From positions 1 through 9,855 of the forward strand of contig JAICHN010000172.1 in assembly GCA_025924845.1 (NCBI GenBank): DNA of 9,855 bases. The letters are read 5' to 3'. Shown here in pieces: positions 1 to 6,881 of this stretch. The notes under the pieces are model-generated. The model had not been told where the DNA came from. It searched no databases and saw only the letters and a program-made list of their open reading frames with translations. The stretch is from Chloroflexota bacterium (GTDB lineage: Bacteria > Chloroflexota > UBA5177 > JANWHV01). The position numbers and the translations under genes were made by a program. The first letter of the stretch is position 1; every line of letters begins with the position of its first letter.

Positions 1-696
1 GACGTCGCCGCCGCGACCTTCCACGAGACTCTACTGCTCGATCCTTCGCGGCACGAGGATGAGTTAGGGCGTGCCATGGTTGTGGCCGACCGGCTCCAGG
101 CTCTGGGATGCGATGTGCTCATCCTTTCCGACCACACCGATCCGCGCCGGATCGCCGTGGCTGGGCGAGTGGCGCCCGACGGCAGCGACGGTTTGACCGA
201 CCGGCAATGGCACAGCCTGGCAGACGGGCTGAACCTCATTGGCCGGGCGCTGCGGGATCGTGGCATGAGAGGAGTGCTCCACCCCCACGTCGGCACCTTC
301 GTGGAGACTCGGGCCGAAATCGATCGTATTCTGGACCTCACCGACCCCGACCTGGTTGGCCTGTGCCCGGACACCGGCCATCTGGCCTATGGGGGCGCCG
401 ATCCGGAAGCGGTCTTTATTGATTACGCACCACGAGTATGGTACGTCCATCTAAAGGATATCGACGCCGCGAAATTGGATGAGGTGAGGGAGCGTCGCCT
501 CTCCTTCACCCAGGCCGTGAAGATGGGCCTCTTTGTCCCGCTCGGTGACGGCATGGTCAACATTCCCCGGATCATCGGAGCATTGCGGGCCTCCAACTAC
601 GACGGCTGGATTATCCCCGAACAGGATGCGCCCGCGGAACCCCTAGCCGCCGCGATCAAGAGCCGAAACTATTTACGACGCGAGTTCGGGATGTAG
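1..696 (+). CDS. IolE-like TIM-barrel isomerase/dehydratase, 5' partial
   Basis: The reading frame is open from base 1 to the TAG at 694-696, giving 231 visible residues; roughly 65-70 N-terminal residues of a normal ~300-residue family member lie outside the window. The ATG at 76 has no ribosome binding site and falls inside the conserved region, so it is not the start. It belongs to the xylose-isomerase-like TIM-barrel family (AP endonuclease 2 fold). Seen by eye: HPHVGTFVET (visible residues ~94-103), CPDTGH (~122-127), YVHLKD (~148-153), a segment RLSFTQAVKMGLFVPLGDG, and GWIIPEQD near 203-209. The E, D, H and E in these motifs match the metal-binding positions of this fold. The LSF...G.F.PLGDG and GWI..EQD pattern is close to IolE (2-keto-myo-inositol dehydratase), which makes 3D-trihydroxycyclohexane-1,2-dione in inositol catabolism. 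The IolD-like gene directly downstream supports this. The exact substrate is inferred; a related sugar or cyclitol isomerase is possible. Confidence 0.82.
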   Translation, partial: DVAAATFHETLLLDPSRHEDELGRAMVVADRLQALGCDVLILSDHTDPRRIAVAGRVAPDGSDGLTDRQWHSLADGLNLIGRALRDRGMRGVLHPHVGTFVETRAEIDRILDLTDPDLVGLCPDTGHLAYGGADPEAVFIDYAPRVWYVHLKDIDAAKLDEVRERRLSFTQAVKMGLFVPLGDGMVNIPRIIGALRASNYDGWIIPEQDAPAEPLAAAIKSRNYLRREFGM

Positions 697-707
697 GAGG
701 GATCACC

Positions 708-2513
708 ATGCGTATGACCGGAGGCCAGATTGTCGCGGAATACCTGATCCGGGAAGGCGTCCCCTATCTTTTTGGGGTTTCCGGGCACGGCATCACCGCG
801 TTGTTGGATGCGTTCGTGGACCGGCGCGGTGAAATCGAGGTGCTGCAATCCATCCACGAGCAGGGAGCGGCCCACATGGCCGACGCCTTTTACCGCGTAT
901 CCGGCAAAGTATGCGGTGTCTTTACCTCGATTGGCCCCGGCGCCGCCAACACGGCGATGGGGGTTGCTAATGCCTACATTGACTCCAGCCCGCTCCTGTT
1001 GATGACCGGCTCCGTACACACCTACATGCGCGGACGCGGCGTCCTGCAGGAATTGGAGCGCACGCACTGGGCGAATTTCCCTCGTATGATGGAGCCCGTG
1101 GTGAAGCGTTGGTGGCAGCCTAGCCGAGTCGATCAACTTCCCAATGTGCTGCACCTCGCCTTCAATGTGATGCTGGAAGGGCGCCGTGGCCCCGTACACT
1201 TAGATCTACCAATGGACCTCCAGGCTGAGTTCGCGGACGTCGAACTGCCCGATCCGGTTTCGCGGCGCCCTCAAGGTCGTCCCCACGGCGACCCGGAAAT
1301 GGTCAGTCGCGCCGCCGAACTATTGCTCAAGGCCCAGCGTCCACTCATCCTGGTCGGCGGCGGCGTCATGGCCTCCGGCGGGGAGGCGGCGCTCCAGCAG
1401 GTGGCCGAGTTCTTGGGAGCGCCGGTCACCGTGACCTGGATGGGCAAGGGCACTATCGCGGAGGATCATGAACTGTACGCCTGGCCCTGTGGCGACCTGG
1501 GCAGCATCTCCGGCAACACCCTGGCTCGAGAGGCTGATGTCATCCTGGCCGTTGGCTGCCGCTTCACCGATCGTACGGCGTCGTCATTCCGGCGCGGCGT
1601 CACCTTTGACATTCCGCCGACCAAACTGATCCACATCGATCTCGATCCCTATGAGATCGGCAAGAACTACCCGACCGAGATCGGCATCGTCGGCGATGCG
1701 CGGGCCTCCCTTCGAGACTTGCTGGCCGCCCTCCAGGATCGGACGAAGCCGCGCGACTACCGTGACAGCCCGTACTTCGCGCACATTCAGGATCTTAAAC
1801 GGCAATGGGACGAAGCACTGCGGCCCACGCGAGAAAGCAATGCCACGCCAATGGCAATTTCCCGCGTCCTGACCGAGGCACGCCGGTTCCTGGATCGCGA
1901 CGCCATCGTGGTGACCGGAGCCGGCAATCCGCAAAGCCAGGTCTTCACCGAGTTCCCGGTCTACGGACCCCATCAGCACATTACACCGGGAGGCTTCTCC
2001 GCCATGGGCTTCGAGGTGCCGGGGGCGATTGGGGCGAAGCTGGCGGCACCCAATCGCCAGGTGATCACCATTACCGGCGACGGTGGCTTCCTGCAGACCG
2101 TGCAAGAACTCTCCATGGCGGCGCAATACGACATTCCGGCCGTGTTCCTGGTCTGCAACAATAATGGTTGGGAGTGCATCAAGAATCTGCAAACTAACCA
2201 GTTCGGTCCTGACCGCGAGATCGTCACAACGTTTCGCAAGCGCGACGGTACGCCGTTCTCCGCTCACCTGGCACGGGTAGCGGAAGCGATGGGATGCCAT
2301 GCCGAACGGATCGAGCATCCCACCGAGATTGGGCCCGCGCTGCGCCGCGCCTTTGAGAGTGGTAGACCGGCGGTGGTAGAGGCGCTTTGTAGTCAGGATA
2401 AGCAGTGGAACGGGCTGACCGCGACCGGATGGTGGGACGTCACCGTGCCCGCTTATCACAAGGAGGCGCGCGCGGTTTACGAGGCAGCCCGGGCCGAGGA
2501 ATCACTCACCTAG
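708..2513 (+). CDS. ThDP-dependent enzyme, IolD/acetolactate synthase-like
   Basis: 601 residues. The start ATG at 708 has a strong site (GGAGGG) 11 nt downstream of the previous stop; that stop TAG runs into the site, so the two genes look co-transcribed and translationally close. The three-domain ThDP fold is clear. The N-terminal PYR domain has the cofactor-activating Glu51 in IHEQGAAHMADAF and SIGPGAAN at 74-81. The central domain has LILVGGGV (213-220). The C-terminal PP domain has the ThDP/Mg motif GDGGF (457-461) ending at NNN (484-486). Family members decarboxylate or hydrolyse diketo substrates. The C-terminal half resembles IolD (trihydroxycyclohexanedione hydrolase): GFSAMGFEVPG, ECIKNLQ (489-494) and GWWDV (574-578). 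At 601 residues it is shorter than IolD (about 640), and its N-terminus is more acetolactate-synthase-like. With the IolE-like neighbour, a step in cyclitol ring opening is the best guess. The ThDP family is secure; the substrate is not. Confidence 0.88.
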   Translation: MRMTGGQIVAEYLIREGVPYLFGVSGHGITALLDAFVDRRGEIEVLQSIHEQGAAHMADAFYRVSGKVCGVFTSIGPGAANTAMGVANAYIDSSPLLLMTGSVHTYMRGRGVLQELERTHWANFPRMMEPVVKRWWQPSRVDQLPNVLHLAFNVMLEGRRGPVHLDLPMDLQAEFADVELPDPVSRRPQGRPHGDPEMVSRAAELLLKAQRPLILVGGGVMASGGEAALQQVAEFLGAPVTVTWMGKGTIAEDHELYAWPCGDLGSISGNTLAREADVILAVGCRFTDRTASSFRRGVTFDIPPTKLIHIDLDPYEIGKNYPTEIGIVGDARASLRDLLAALQDRTKPRDYRDSPYFAHIQDLKRQWDEALRPTRESNATPMAISRVLTEARRFLDRDAIVVTGAGNPQSQVFTEFPVYGPHQHITPGGFSAMGFEVPGAIGAKLAAPNRQVITITGDGGFLQTVQELSMAAQYDIPAVFLVCNNNGWECIKNLQTNQFGPDREIVTTFRKRDGTPFSAHLARVAEAMGCHAERIEHPTEIGPALRRAFESGRPAVVEALCSQDKQWNGLTATGWWDVTVPAYHKEARAVYEAARAEESLT

Positions 2514-2529
2514 GTAGAAGGTAGCAGCC

Positions 2530-2595
2530 GACTGAACCTGGGCAAGGGCGTCAAGGAGTGACCCACTCCCTACACGCCCTTACCCCGGTTCAGTC
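2530..2595. terminator. Long imperfect palindrome between convergent genes, probable bidirectional terminator
   Basis: Bases 2530-2551 pair with 2574-2595 with only two mismatches (20 of 22 positions). An inner hairpin, GGAGTG (2555-2560) against CACTCC (2564-2569) with a 3-nt loop, sits at the tip. It lies 16 nt after the ThDP gene stop and 33 nt before the stop of the convergent glycosidase gene, the usual place for a shared terminator. No T-tract follows on either strand, so it is not a textbook intrinsic terminator. It could also be a transcript-stabilising hairpin or a dispersed palindromic repeat. The structure is certain; the role is inferred. Confidence 0.6.
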
Positions 2596-2628
2596 GCCCG
2601 GCGAAAGGGGCCGCGTGGCCGGGATGCT

Positions 2629-4761
2629 TTAGGATCGTTCCGGCTGAAATACCATCACTTCCATCGTATACGGCGCGAGGGTGATCGTTCGGGCCTCATT
2701 CGCGTAGGTGATTGCCTGGGTCATGATGGCAGTAGAACCGCGGCCGGTGCGGGCCGCCGTGTCCTGGCTCTCTCCGTAGGAGTAGAGCGTGGCGGAAGGG
2801 GTGGTAGTAAATCCCTTGATGGCGATGGTGCCGCGTAGCACGCTGGTGGGACTCTTGTTGATCAGGAGCACGGTGAGGCTTCCGTCGGCCCGAAGCGCGG
2901 CAAACGCGTCCGCTTCCTTTGTATCCGTGCCCGCCTGCACCACGTGGTCGCCGCCTGCCGCGAAGTGGGTAAGTAATTCGCGCGCGTAGAAGGTGGGAAA
3001 ACGGCCGCCACCCGAGGCCAGCACGCTGTAGCTCCCATAGCGACGCCAGCCGTAAAGCTTGGCGCTATTGTTGTTGCGCTGATCGTGTCCTCCATCACGA
3101 AGATCCCACCAGAGGAAGGCGCCAAGCTCGGTCTGCATCACTTCGCCCATACTATCAGCCAGGAACAGGCCGTTAACCAGGCTGGTCGTCTGCTTGCCGG
3201 GCTTCGAGGTTACGGAGTTGGTTTCGGTACAGACTATTTCGGTGTGGGCCGCCGTGGACTTACCAAGATAATCATTGAGTTGGGTTCGCAGGCTTGCCAC
3301 CATGGAGGGCCAGGTTGAGGGGTAGTGGAGCAGCCGCGCATCGTTTTCAGTCCCGGGGTCTTGTGCGTAGCTGTGTACGACAATGAAATCCGGCGCCACG
3401 CCAAGCTGCTTGAAGGTGGAAAGCAGCACGGGAGTCCACCCGTTGTGCGCCGTCCCCGTTCGCGGGTTGGTTGCCGAATGGTCGTCATAGTTTGCGTAGG
3501 TATTCTCACCGACCGCCACGGGCACGCCAATCTTGATCGCCGCGTCAACCTTCTTCATCAAATTAATAAACTGCCGTGCCACATTCGCGTAGGTATAGGG
3601 ATCATGTTGACGTGGTTGCTTGTCCATCTCCCACGAGCCATAATTCTCGTTGCCGATCTCCCAGTACTTAAAGTGATAGGGGGTAGGATGATTGGTACGG
3701 AGAAAGTTGAGGCCGTCATCCTTCGCCAACGGCCTGGCGCCGCGCAAGGCCGCCCAGTAGCCCGCCGTGCGCCAGTCTCGTCCGTCAGCAGATCGTCCCA
3801 GCACGGTGCGGTTGGCTGGTCTGGCGTTGGCCCAGGCTACCAGCGCGGCTGCTTCTGGAGCACTGCCCGTGCCGTAATTGACCGTCACATAGGCGGTACT
3901 CCGCGTTTTTTCGACCAAGGAGGCGAAGTTCGCCATGCCCGCCGCCCACGGTCTACGATCGCCAACGCTCTTACCGGTGCTCCAGTCGTAGGTGTCGGAT
4001 AAGCTGCCTCCGGGAAACCGCAGCACCCGATTGCCCATCTGATCCAGGGCGTCGACGGTGTCGCGATACGTCAGATCGCCGTACCAAGCGGCGGTGTTCA
4101 TGCCGAACAGGCGCGGATCGACGGTGCGAATCCTGGCCGAGGCATCCACGGTTATATGGAGCGGGGGCACGGCAAATAGGGAGATGTCGTCAACGTAGAA
4201 GGTAGGCTGATCCTTGCCCAGGGATTCTTGAAGCCAAAAGCCATCCAGATCGGTCCGGTTCGCCACGCCGAGTGACGCGAGGGGCACCGTGACCTGACGC
4301 CAACTGTTACGGGGCAGGGCCGCGAGAAACACGGGCTCTTGAGCCTTGCCGTCCAACAACGCCTGGACGCGGAGTCGCTGGCCGCCGGCCGCGCCGCCGC
4401 TAATCCAGAACGAGATCGCCTGGTAGGGGCCGCTGTCGAACTCACTGTGGTGAATGTAAAGCGCTTGACCGCGCGCGGCCTTGACCGAAATCGAGCTGGT
4501 CCCGGAATGCACGGGGTGGGTATTGCGATAGCTGATAGTGGCCCATCCATAGTTCTGCCAGCCGTTTTGCAGCGCATCTTGGTACACGACCTGATCCTGG
4601 CCAAATGGCGCCGCCGTGGCATTTGATTTGGCCTCGCTCATTCCGCCTACATGCCGGCTAGGCAGCGAGAGGAGGACCACGACCAACACGACAAGTCCTC
4701 GCGCCATGAACCCTCCGGCCCGTTGTCGAACCTTCATGTGTTTCCTTTCGACGTGTGGCAT
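2629..4761 (-). CDS. Secreted GH51-like glycoside hydrolase (alpha-L-arabinofuranosidase-like) with N-terminal CBM-like domain
   Basis: 710 residues from the longest ATG (4761, AGGAG six bases upstream). An in-frame ATG at 4737 also has a site (AAAGGA, 5-base spacer) and gives a more typical signal peptide, a basic start followed by LVVLVVVLLSLPS, so it may be the true start. Layout: export signal (~1-35); a beta-sandwich resembling a carbohydrate-binding module (~57-198, DALQNGWQNYGW to FYVDDISL); a clan GH-A (beta/alpha)8 barrel (~203-600); a C-terminal beta-sandwich (~605-708). RFPGGSLSDTYDW (248-260) and VNYGTGSAPEAA (294-305) resemble GH51. Glu372 in EIGNEN is the predicted acid/base and Glu513 in CTETNS the predicted nucleophile, with VVHSYA (461-466) between. 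Family members release alpha-L-arabinofuranose from plant polysaccharides by retaining hydrolysis outside the cell. The two glutamates are clear; the sugar specificity is inferred, and another GH-A family is possible. No sugar-transport gene is adjacent. Confidence 0.82.
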   Translation of the reverse strand: MPHVERKHMKVRQRAGGFMARGLVVLVVVLLSLPSRHVGGMSEAKSNATAAPFGQDQVVYQDALQNGWQNYGWATISYRNTHPVHSGTSSISVKAARGQALYIHHSEFDSGPYQAISFWISGGAAGGQRLRVQALLDGKAQEPVFLAALPRNSWRQVTVPLASLGVANRTDLDGFWLQESLGKDQPTFYVDDISLFAVPPLHITVDASARIRTVDPRLFGMNTAAWYGDLTYRDTVDALDQMGNRVLRFPGGSLSDTYDWSTGKSVGDRRPWAAGMANFASLVEKTRSTAYVTVNYGTGSAPEAAALVAWANARPANRTVLGRSADGRDWRTAGYWAALRGARPLAKDDGLNFLRTNHPTPYHFKYWEIGNENYGSWEMDKQPRQHDPYTYANVARQFINLMKKVDAAIKIGVPVAVGENTYANYDDHSATNPRTGTAHNGWTPVLLSTFKQLGVAPDFIVVHSYAQDPGTENDARLLHYPSTWPSMVASLRTQLNDYLGKSTAAHTEIVCTETNSVTSKPGKQTTSLVNGLFLADSMGEVMQTELGAFLWWDLRDGGHDQRNNNSAKLYGWRRYGSYSVLASGGGRFPTFYARELLTHFAAGGDHVVQAGTDTKEADAFAALRADGSLTVLLINKSPTSVLRGTIAIKGFTTTPSATLYSYGESQDTAARTGRGSTAIMTQAITYANEARTITLAPYTMEVMVFQPERS

Positions 4762-4883
4762 GGGTCGCTCCTGCCCCAGCTACCCGTCTCCGCCCGCTCC
4801 GCTACACTGGATCTGAAGCGAAACGACTGTACGGCCGCGTGCGCCGGGGCGGCCACTGAGATGGTGAGACGGGAGAGCGCTAT
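4762..4883. promoter_or_regulatory. Divergent intergenic region
   Basis: This 122-nt spacer separates the divergent glycosidase and oxidoreductase starts and must carry, or lie next to, promoters for both. No convincing -35/-10 pair was found: TACACT at 4803-4808 (+) and TACAGT at 4831-4826 (-) are only weak -10 matches with no good -35. GGCCGC (4833-4838) and GCGGCC (4849-4854) can form a small hairpin in the presumed leader of the + strand gene. The promoter role is inferred from gene orientation only. Confidence 0.35.
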
Positions 4884-5897
4884 ATGCAAGCGATTGTACA
4901 GAGAGCGACCGGGGGGCCGGAAACGCTCAACCTGGAGGAGCTGGAAGATCTGCTGCCGGGTCCCGGCCAGGTCGTGGTAGGGCTCCGAGCGGCGGCCCTG
5001 AACCGGCGCGATTTGTACATTCGCCTCGGGCAGTACGCCGGGATCAAATTGCCCATCATCCCCGGCTCGGACGGGGCGGGACAGGTGCTCGCGGCCGGTG
5101 AGGGCGTGACTAACGTAGCGCCCGGTCAGGACGTGGTGATTAATCCATCACTGCACTGGGGAGATGACCCGCGGGTTCAGGGACCGGATTGGAAGATTCT
5201 CGGTCTTCCCGACAATGGCACCTATGCCCAGCAAGTACGCGTCCCGGCGGACGTGGTGTATCCGAAGCCCGAGGGGCTGTCGTGGGAAGAGGCCGCCGCG
5301 ATTCCCCTGGCCGGGCTTACGGCGTATCGAGCCCTGGTCACGCGCGGTCAGGTCCAGACCGGCCAGATTGTGTTGATCCCGGGTATAGGCAGCGGCGTGT
5401 CCACGTTTGTGCTGCTTTTTGCCCTGCATTTGGGGGCGCGCGTCTTCGTCACCTCATCGAGCGACGAGAAGACGGCGCGCGCCGTCAAGATGGGCGCCGA
5501 GGTCGGCTTTAACTATACGTCTCCGGACTGGGTTCGCCAGGTACGCGAGGCGACAGGCGGAGTCGGCCCGGATCTGGTGGTGGATGGAGCAGGGGGCGAT
5601 ACGTTCAATCAATTGCTTGATGTGGTACGACCGGGTGGACGGCTCGTGCTGTACGGCTCGACCCTCGGCGTAGCCAGGGAGACCGTGGTGCGGAGGATTT
5701 TCTGGAAGCAACTCGACATCCTGGGCACTACCATGGGATCACCAATCGACTTCTGCGCGATGCTCGCCCTCTTCGCCGACGCCGCGCTCCGCCCCGTGGT
5801 TGACCAGGTGTTTCCGCTGGCCGAGGCAGGCGCGGCGCAGGAGCGGATGCGACATGCGGCACAATTCGGCAAGATCGTACTGTCAATTGGCCGGTAG
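4884..5897 (+). CDS. MDR-family NAD(P)-dependent oxidoreductase, quinone reductase/YogA-like, zinc-less
   Basis: 337 residues, the usual length for a medium-chain dehydrogenase/reductase. The ATG at 4884 follows GGGAG with an 8-base spacer. The N-terminal GroES-like catalytic domain (~1-125) has PGPGQVVV, ALNRRDLYIR, IIPGSDGAGQV and NPSLHWGDD...LGLPDNGTYAQ. The C-terminal Rossmann domain starts near 160, with nucleotide-binding PGIGSGVS at 166-173, and VVDGAGG and RPGGRLVLYG further on. The only cysteine is Cys291, so neither the catalytic nor the four-cysteine structural zinc site of alcohol dehydrogenases exists. LNRRDLYIR carries Arg/Asp where zinc enzymes have the catalytic Cys. This fits zinc-independent reductases of quinone-reductase or YogA type, which reduce activated double bonds or carbonyls with NAD(P)H in the cytoplasm. 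The substrate cannot be read from the sequence. It is probably transcribed alone; the next gene starts 74 nt later. Confidence 0.85.
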   Translation: MQAIVQRATGGPETLNLEELEDLLPGPGQVVVGLRAAALNRRDLYIRLGQYAGIKLPIIPGSDGAGQVLAAGEGVTNVAPGQDVVINPSLHWGDDPRVQGPDWKILGLPDNGTYAQQVRVPADVVYPKPEGLSWEEAAAIPLAGLTAYRALVTRGQVQTGQIVLIPGIGSGVSTFVLLFALHLGARVFVTSSSDEKTARAVKMGAEVGFNYTSPDWVRQVREATGGVGPDLVVDGAGGDTFNQLLDVVRPGGRLVLYGSTLGVARETVVRRIFWKQLDILGTTMGSPIDFCAMLALFADAALRPVVDQVFPLAEAGAAQERMRHAAQFGKIVLSIGR

Positions 5898-5899
5898 GC

Positions 5900-5939
5900 G
5901 GAGCGGCCGACCGAACCAGCCGCCCCCGCGGACCGCTCC
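5900..5939 (+). terminator. Possible weak hairpin terminator after the oxidoreductase gene
   Basis: GGAGCGG at 5900-5906 is the exact complement of CCGCTCC at 5933-5939, starting two bases after the oxidoreductase stop. The 26-nt loop is long and no T-tract follows. In GC-rich sequence a 7-bp match can arise by chance, so this is a weak call based mainly on position. Confidence 0.25.
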
Positions 5940-5958
5940 CGGCAGTATCCTAACTGAT

Positions 5959-5965
5959 GGAGGAG
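5959..5965 (+). promoter_or_regulatory. Ribosome binding site that selects the GTG start at 5972
   Basis: GGAGGAG ends six bases before GTG 5972. The in-frame ATG at 5957-5959 overlaps this motif and has no comparable site of its own. The GTG is therefore the more likely start, removing five N-terminal residues. Confidence 0.7.
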
Positions 5966-5971
5966 AATCGC

Positions 5972-6334
5972 GTGCCCACGCTGGGTGAAACCTTACGAGA
6001 GGCGCGAACCAAGAAAAAAGCAAAGTTGAGCCAGGTTGAGGCCGAGACGCGGATCGATCGTGCCAAGCTCGATGCGTTGGAGTCGGACAACCTGGCTGCT
6101 TTGCCGGATGACGTCTATACGCGAGGGGCTATTCGGAACTACGCGCTGTACCTCGGTCTGGACGCCGACCGCACTGAAGCGCTTTACCGGGCGGCGCGGC
6201 CGGCGGCGGTTGTAGCGCGTCCGCTATCGAATGTGACCACGGTGACCCATATCACGCCGTTCGCCTACGCCATCATGGCTGCCCTGGTCTCCTTAATGGT
6301 GGTCGGGGTATTGTTCGCAACCCATGTCATTTAG
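5972..6334 (+). CDS. Short RodZ-like HTH membrane protein
   Basis: 120 residues from GTG 5972, chosen because GGAGGAG lies six bases upstream; ATG 5957 would sit in that site. Residues 1-70 form the RodZ-type cytoplasmic helix-turn-helix (HTH_25): LGETLREAR, LSQVEAETRI and the hallmark LPDDVYTRGAIRNYALYLGLD (44-64). A short linker with no charged residues beyond about residue 83 leads to one hydrophobic segment (~97-117, FAYAIMAALVSLMVVGVLF), after which the protein ends at once. RodZ anchors MreB and helps set rod shape; full-length members have a periplasmic C-terminal domain that is missing here. The TAG at 6332 is unambiguous, so this is a short form rather than a visible frameshift. It precedes yajQ and pgsA, and rodZ-pgsA linkage is known in Bacillus (ymfM-pgsA), which supports the assignment. 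It could instead be a membrane-tethered regulator. Confidence 0.78.
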   Translation: MPTLGETLREARTKKKAKLSQVEAETRIDRAKLDALESDNLAALPDDVYTRGAIRNYALYLGLDADRTEALYRAARPAAVVARPLSNVTTVTHITPFAYAIMAALVSLMVVGVLFATHVI

Positions 6335-6378
6335 CGCCGGGACCCTACGAATCAGCGAACCGAGGAGGGAGGAAGCAC

Positions 6379-6870
6379 ATGGCGGGAGAAAGCTCGTTTG
6401 ACGTGGTATCGGAGTTTGATCGCCAGGAGTTGGTGAACGCCATCGACCAAACACTCCGGGAAGTACATACTCGCTACGATCTGAAGGACAGCGGCGCCGC
6501 TATCGAACTGGAGAAAACCGAGCTTGAACTGAAAGCGCCCGACGCCATGACGCTGAACGCGGTTCGGGACATTCTACAATCGAAAATGGTAAGCCGGAAG
6601 CTTTCCTTGAAAGTCGTTAAGTTCGAGGATCCGGTCGAGGCTTCCGGGGGGAGTCAGCGCCAGCGCGGCATTCTGCAGATGGGCTTGAGCCAAGATCTGG
6701 CACGCCAGATCACCAAGCTTATCCGCGACAACCATCCCAAAGTCAAAAGCCAAATTCAGGGCGACGCTATCCGGGTCAGTAGTAAGAGCAAAGATGACCT
6801 GCAGGCGATTCAGGCCGCGCTGCGGGCAGGAGACTACCCGGTGCCGCTCCAGTTCACGAATTATAGGTAG
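6379..6870 (+). CDS. yajQ: YajQ-family nucleotide-binding protein
   Basis: 163 residues, full length for the family. The ATG at 6379 is preceded by a purine-rich GAGGAGGGAGGAAG. The family signature is strong throughout: SSFDVVSEFDRQELVNAI at the N-terminus, TRYDLKDSGAAIEL (31-44), ILQSKMVSRKLSLK (65-78), RQRGILQMGLSQDLARQI (94-111), KVKSQIQGDAIRVSSKSKDDLQ (121-142) and the C-terminal PLQFTNYR. The fold is two RRM-like ferredoxin domains. Family members bind nucleotides, and some bind cyclic di-GMP and act as effectors in Xanthomonas and Pseudomonas; the general cellular role is not settled. It is a cytoplasmic protein. The gene lies 44 nt after the RodZ-like gene and 11 nt before pgsA, so it is probably co-transcribed with them. 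Identity is secure; ligand and function here are unknown. Confidence 0.95.
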   Translation: MAGESSFDVVSEFDRQELVNAIDQTLREVHTRYDLKDSGAAIELEKTELELKAPDAMTLNAVRDILQSKMVSRKLSLKVVKFEDPVEASGGSQRQRGILQMGLSQDLARQITKLIRDNHPKVKSQIQGDAIRVSSKSKDDLQAIQAALRAGDYPVPLQFTNYR

Positions 6871-6881
6871 CACGAGATGAG

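Noticed and set aside
1584..2459. 291-codon antisense open frame inside the ThDP enzyme gene
   Set aside because: It lies wholly opposite a strongly supported gene, has no recognisable motifs, and long antisense frames are common in GC-rich codon-biased genes.
3325..4002. 225-codon + strand open frame opposite the glycosidase
   Set aside because: It is antisense to the catalytic barrel, including Glu372; the composition is that of a shadow frame.
4803..4831. Weak -10-like hexamers TACACT (+) and TACAGT (-) in the divergent spacer
   Set aside because: Only four of six consensus bases match and neither has a -35 partner at normal spacing, so no promoter was called.
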